Below are positions 62,894 through 64,000 of a stretch of 64,000 nt of DNA, piece after piece. Numbering within the stretch: the stretch's first letter is position 1; each line of letters starts with the position of its first letter. Position numbers and translations under genes: made by a program. The notes under the pieces are model-generated. The model was given only the letters and a program-made list of their open reading frames with translations. It searched no databases and was not told where the DNA came from. The stretch spans positions 62,001 to 126,000 of the forward strand of contig JARNMJ010000004.1 of the NCBI GenBank assembly GCA_029432795.1, written 5' to 3'. The stretch is from Pontiellaceae bacterium B12219 (GTDB taxonomy: Bacteria > Verrucomicrobiota > Kiritimatiellia > Kiritimatiellales > Pontiellaceae).

Positions 62894-64000
62894 ATGGCAC
62901 GATTTGGGGTGAATCGAGAACGTTGGCGTGGCTGCTCGGGATGGCATCCTGTGGCCGCTGTGGCTTTTTGTTTTGTCGCGTTTACTTTTCGAACCCATGC
63001 CGAAAGGTCGAAACCCAATATCGTGTTCATTCTGGCCGATGACCTTGGGATGCAGGATGTCGGGTTTATGGGCAGTACGTATTTTGAGACACCGCACCTG
63101 GATACCCTGGCTGAACAGAGTCTGGTTTTTAATACGGCCTATATGTATCCGACCTGCTCGCCATCGCGCGCGGCGATCCTTACCGGTCAGCAATCGTTCC
63201 GCACCGGCTGTTACACGGTTCCCGTGCTGGAGAAGGGCAATAGCATCGATAATATTTTTTCGAGATGGACGGTCGGCGCAGAGCATCCCGTTTATGCGAA
63301 GTCGTTGAATGAGGCGGGATATCAACTGATCCATCTCGGCAAGTGGCATATCGTCGGGCCGAACCCCGCGATGGAAACTGCACCTCCTTTTAAGAAAAAG
63401 CTGAGTCAGCCGAAGAATGGCGACCTGAGCTGGCTGGCAGCCCACCGGACGCCTGAGATTCAGCAGTATTATCCGGAGGGCCGCGGCTTTCATGAAAACG
63501 TTGGCGGCACCTGGTGGGGCGATCCGGCGCGAGGCTATGATCAAGGCTATAACGCGCCGGGCGGCGGCTATGCAGCCCCGTTTAAAAATCCCTTCATTAC
63601 GGAACAGGAAAATGACGAGTGGCTGACCGATCGGCTCACATCGGACGCGATTCATTTTATGGAGCGGCATCAGAACGAGCCCTTTTTTGTTAACCTGCAT
63701 TATTATGCGCCGCACAGACCCTCCATTCCGCGTAACGAAGAGTGGCTGGCGCACTTCATGGATAAGCCGGGCGATCCGGCAACCGGGCAGGGACTGGGCT
63801 CGGGGAAACAGAAACAAGAGATCGCGGCCTACGCCACGATGGTGAAATCGATCGATGAAAATATCAAACGGATCACGGACTATCTTGATCAGACCGGACT
63901 GCGTGAAAATACGGTGATCATTTTCACTTCCGATAACGGGTTTAACGGGCTTCAGAGCTCTAATGAAAACCTGCGGGGCGCCAAGGGGCATGTTTATGAG
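62894..64000 (+). CDS. Sulfatase (CSPSR), 3' end cut by the window
   Basis: The frame is open from the ATG at 62894 (AGAGGGGCG upstream) to the last base. The N-terminus MARFGVNRERWRGCSGWHP is followed by a hydrophobic VAAVAFCFVAFTF, giving a signal peptide with a long n-region. S1 sulfatase: FILADDLGMQDVGFMGS metal site, formylglycine site C88-S-P-S-R in YPTCSPSRAAILTGQQ, HLGKWHIVGP, NLHYYAPHRPS and FTSDNGFNGLQSSNENLRG. It is co-transcribed with the heparinase-like gene, suggesting paired desulfation and cleavage of a sulfated, uronate-containing glycan. Confidence 0.93.
   Translation, partial: MARFGVNRERWRGCSGWHPVAAVAFCFVAFTFRTHAERSKPNIVFILADDLGMQDVGFMGSTYFETPHLDTLAEQSLVFNTAYMYPTCSPSRAAILTGQQSFRTGCYTVPVLEKGNSIDNIFSRWTVGAEHPVYAKSLNEAGYQLIHLGKWHIVGPNPAMETAPPFKKKLSQPKNGDLSWLAAHRTPEIQQYYPEGRGFHENVGGTWWGDPARGYDQGYNAPGGGYAAPFKNPFITEQENDEWLTDRLTSDAIHFMERHQNEPFFVNLHYYAPHRPSIPRNEEWLAHFMDKPGDPATGQGLGSGKQKQEIAAYATMVKSIDENIKRITDYLDQTGLRENTVIIFTSDNGFNGLQSSNENLRGAKGHVYE

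Noticed and set aside
61904-63991. Very long open frame (695 codons) on the minus strand opposite the lyase-like and sulfatase genes
   Set aside because: Both plus-strand proteins have clear family motifs; the minus-strand translation is Arg/Ile/His-rich, shows no domain and is a by-product of codon bias.
1-64000. CRISPR array, tRNA, rRNA, insertion sequence or prophage
   Set aside because: No regularly spaced repeats, cloverleaf-like sequences, transposase motifs or phage genes were seen on either strand.

Overview
This window looks like one long polysaccharide-degradation island from a marine member of the Kiritimatiellota/Verrucomicrobiota branch of the PVC superphylum; a Pontiella-type organism is my best guess. 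That is inference, from the density of sulfatases and fucosidases, PEP-CTERM proteins, autotransporter-like WxGGxASNDWNDAANW modules, Ca-binding NPDGDA linkers and NarL-type two-component pairs. There are no ribosomal, housekeeping, tRNA or phage genes, no CRISPR array and no recognisable transposase. Almost every gene starts with a signal peptide, so the products act in the periplasm, at the surface or outside the cell.

Layout. 1-831: the end of an acyl-sugar esterase. 1099-3713 (minus): response regulator and discoidin-domain sensor kinase, divergent from 3926. 3926-7750: three secreted non-catalytic modular proteins, one with PEP-CTERM. 7776-20528: four giant mosaic proteins (unknown enzyme, sulfatase, alpha/beta-hydrolase, putative glycoside hydrolase). 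20649-26399: GH29 fucosidase, GH95-like hydrolase, sulfatase. 26436-29107 (minus): a second regulator/sensor pair, again divergent from a mosaic protein. 29308-37351: putative glycoside hydrolase, a cassette protein fused to a sulfatase, and a sulfatase. 37660-40713: Ig-repeat protein and a PEP-CTERM protein. 40871-51528: GH29, a decayed glycosidase, esterase, sulfatase, GH29, SGNH esterase, two sulfatases. 52169-58342: esterase, GH95, GH141-like beta-helix protein. 58643-64000: LamG/PKD protein, heparinase II/III-like lyase, and a sulfatase cut by the window end.

How the genes may work together: eight sulfatases, three GH29, one or two GH95, a GH141-like protein, several esterases and a lyase-like protein fit stepwise removal of sulfate, acyl groups and fucose from a sulfated, acylated fucose-rich glycan such as fucoidan. 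The substrate is inferred, not shown. No transporter, SusC/D pair, sulfatase-maturing enzyme or exosortase lies in the window.

The most interesting signals not explained by the gene list are: (i) an 18-bp imperfect palindrome (ATCCC-N8-GGGAT, arms sometimes changing together to ATCGC/GCGAT), always in the same orientation, usually followed by AGG, about 35-120 bp ahead of a dozen genes, including the middle of both sensor-kinase/secreted-protein divergent regions; (ii) a shared C-terminal domain of about 60-80 residues on about ten otherwise unrelated secreted proteins, which may be a sorting or anchoring tag; (iii) reusable N-terminal and internal modules shuffled between enzymes; and (iv) three large uncharacterised domains that are candidates for new glycan-active enzymes.
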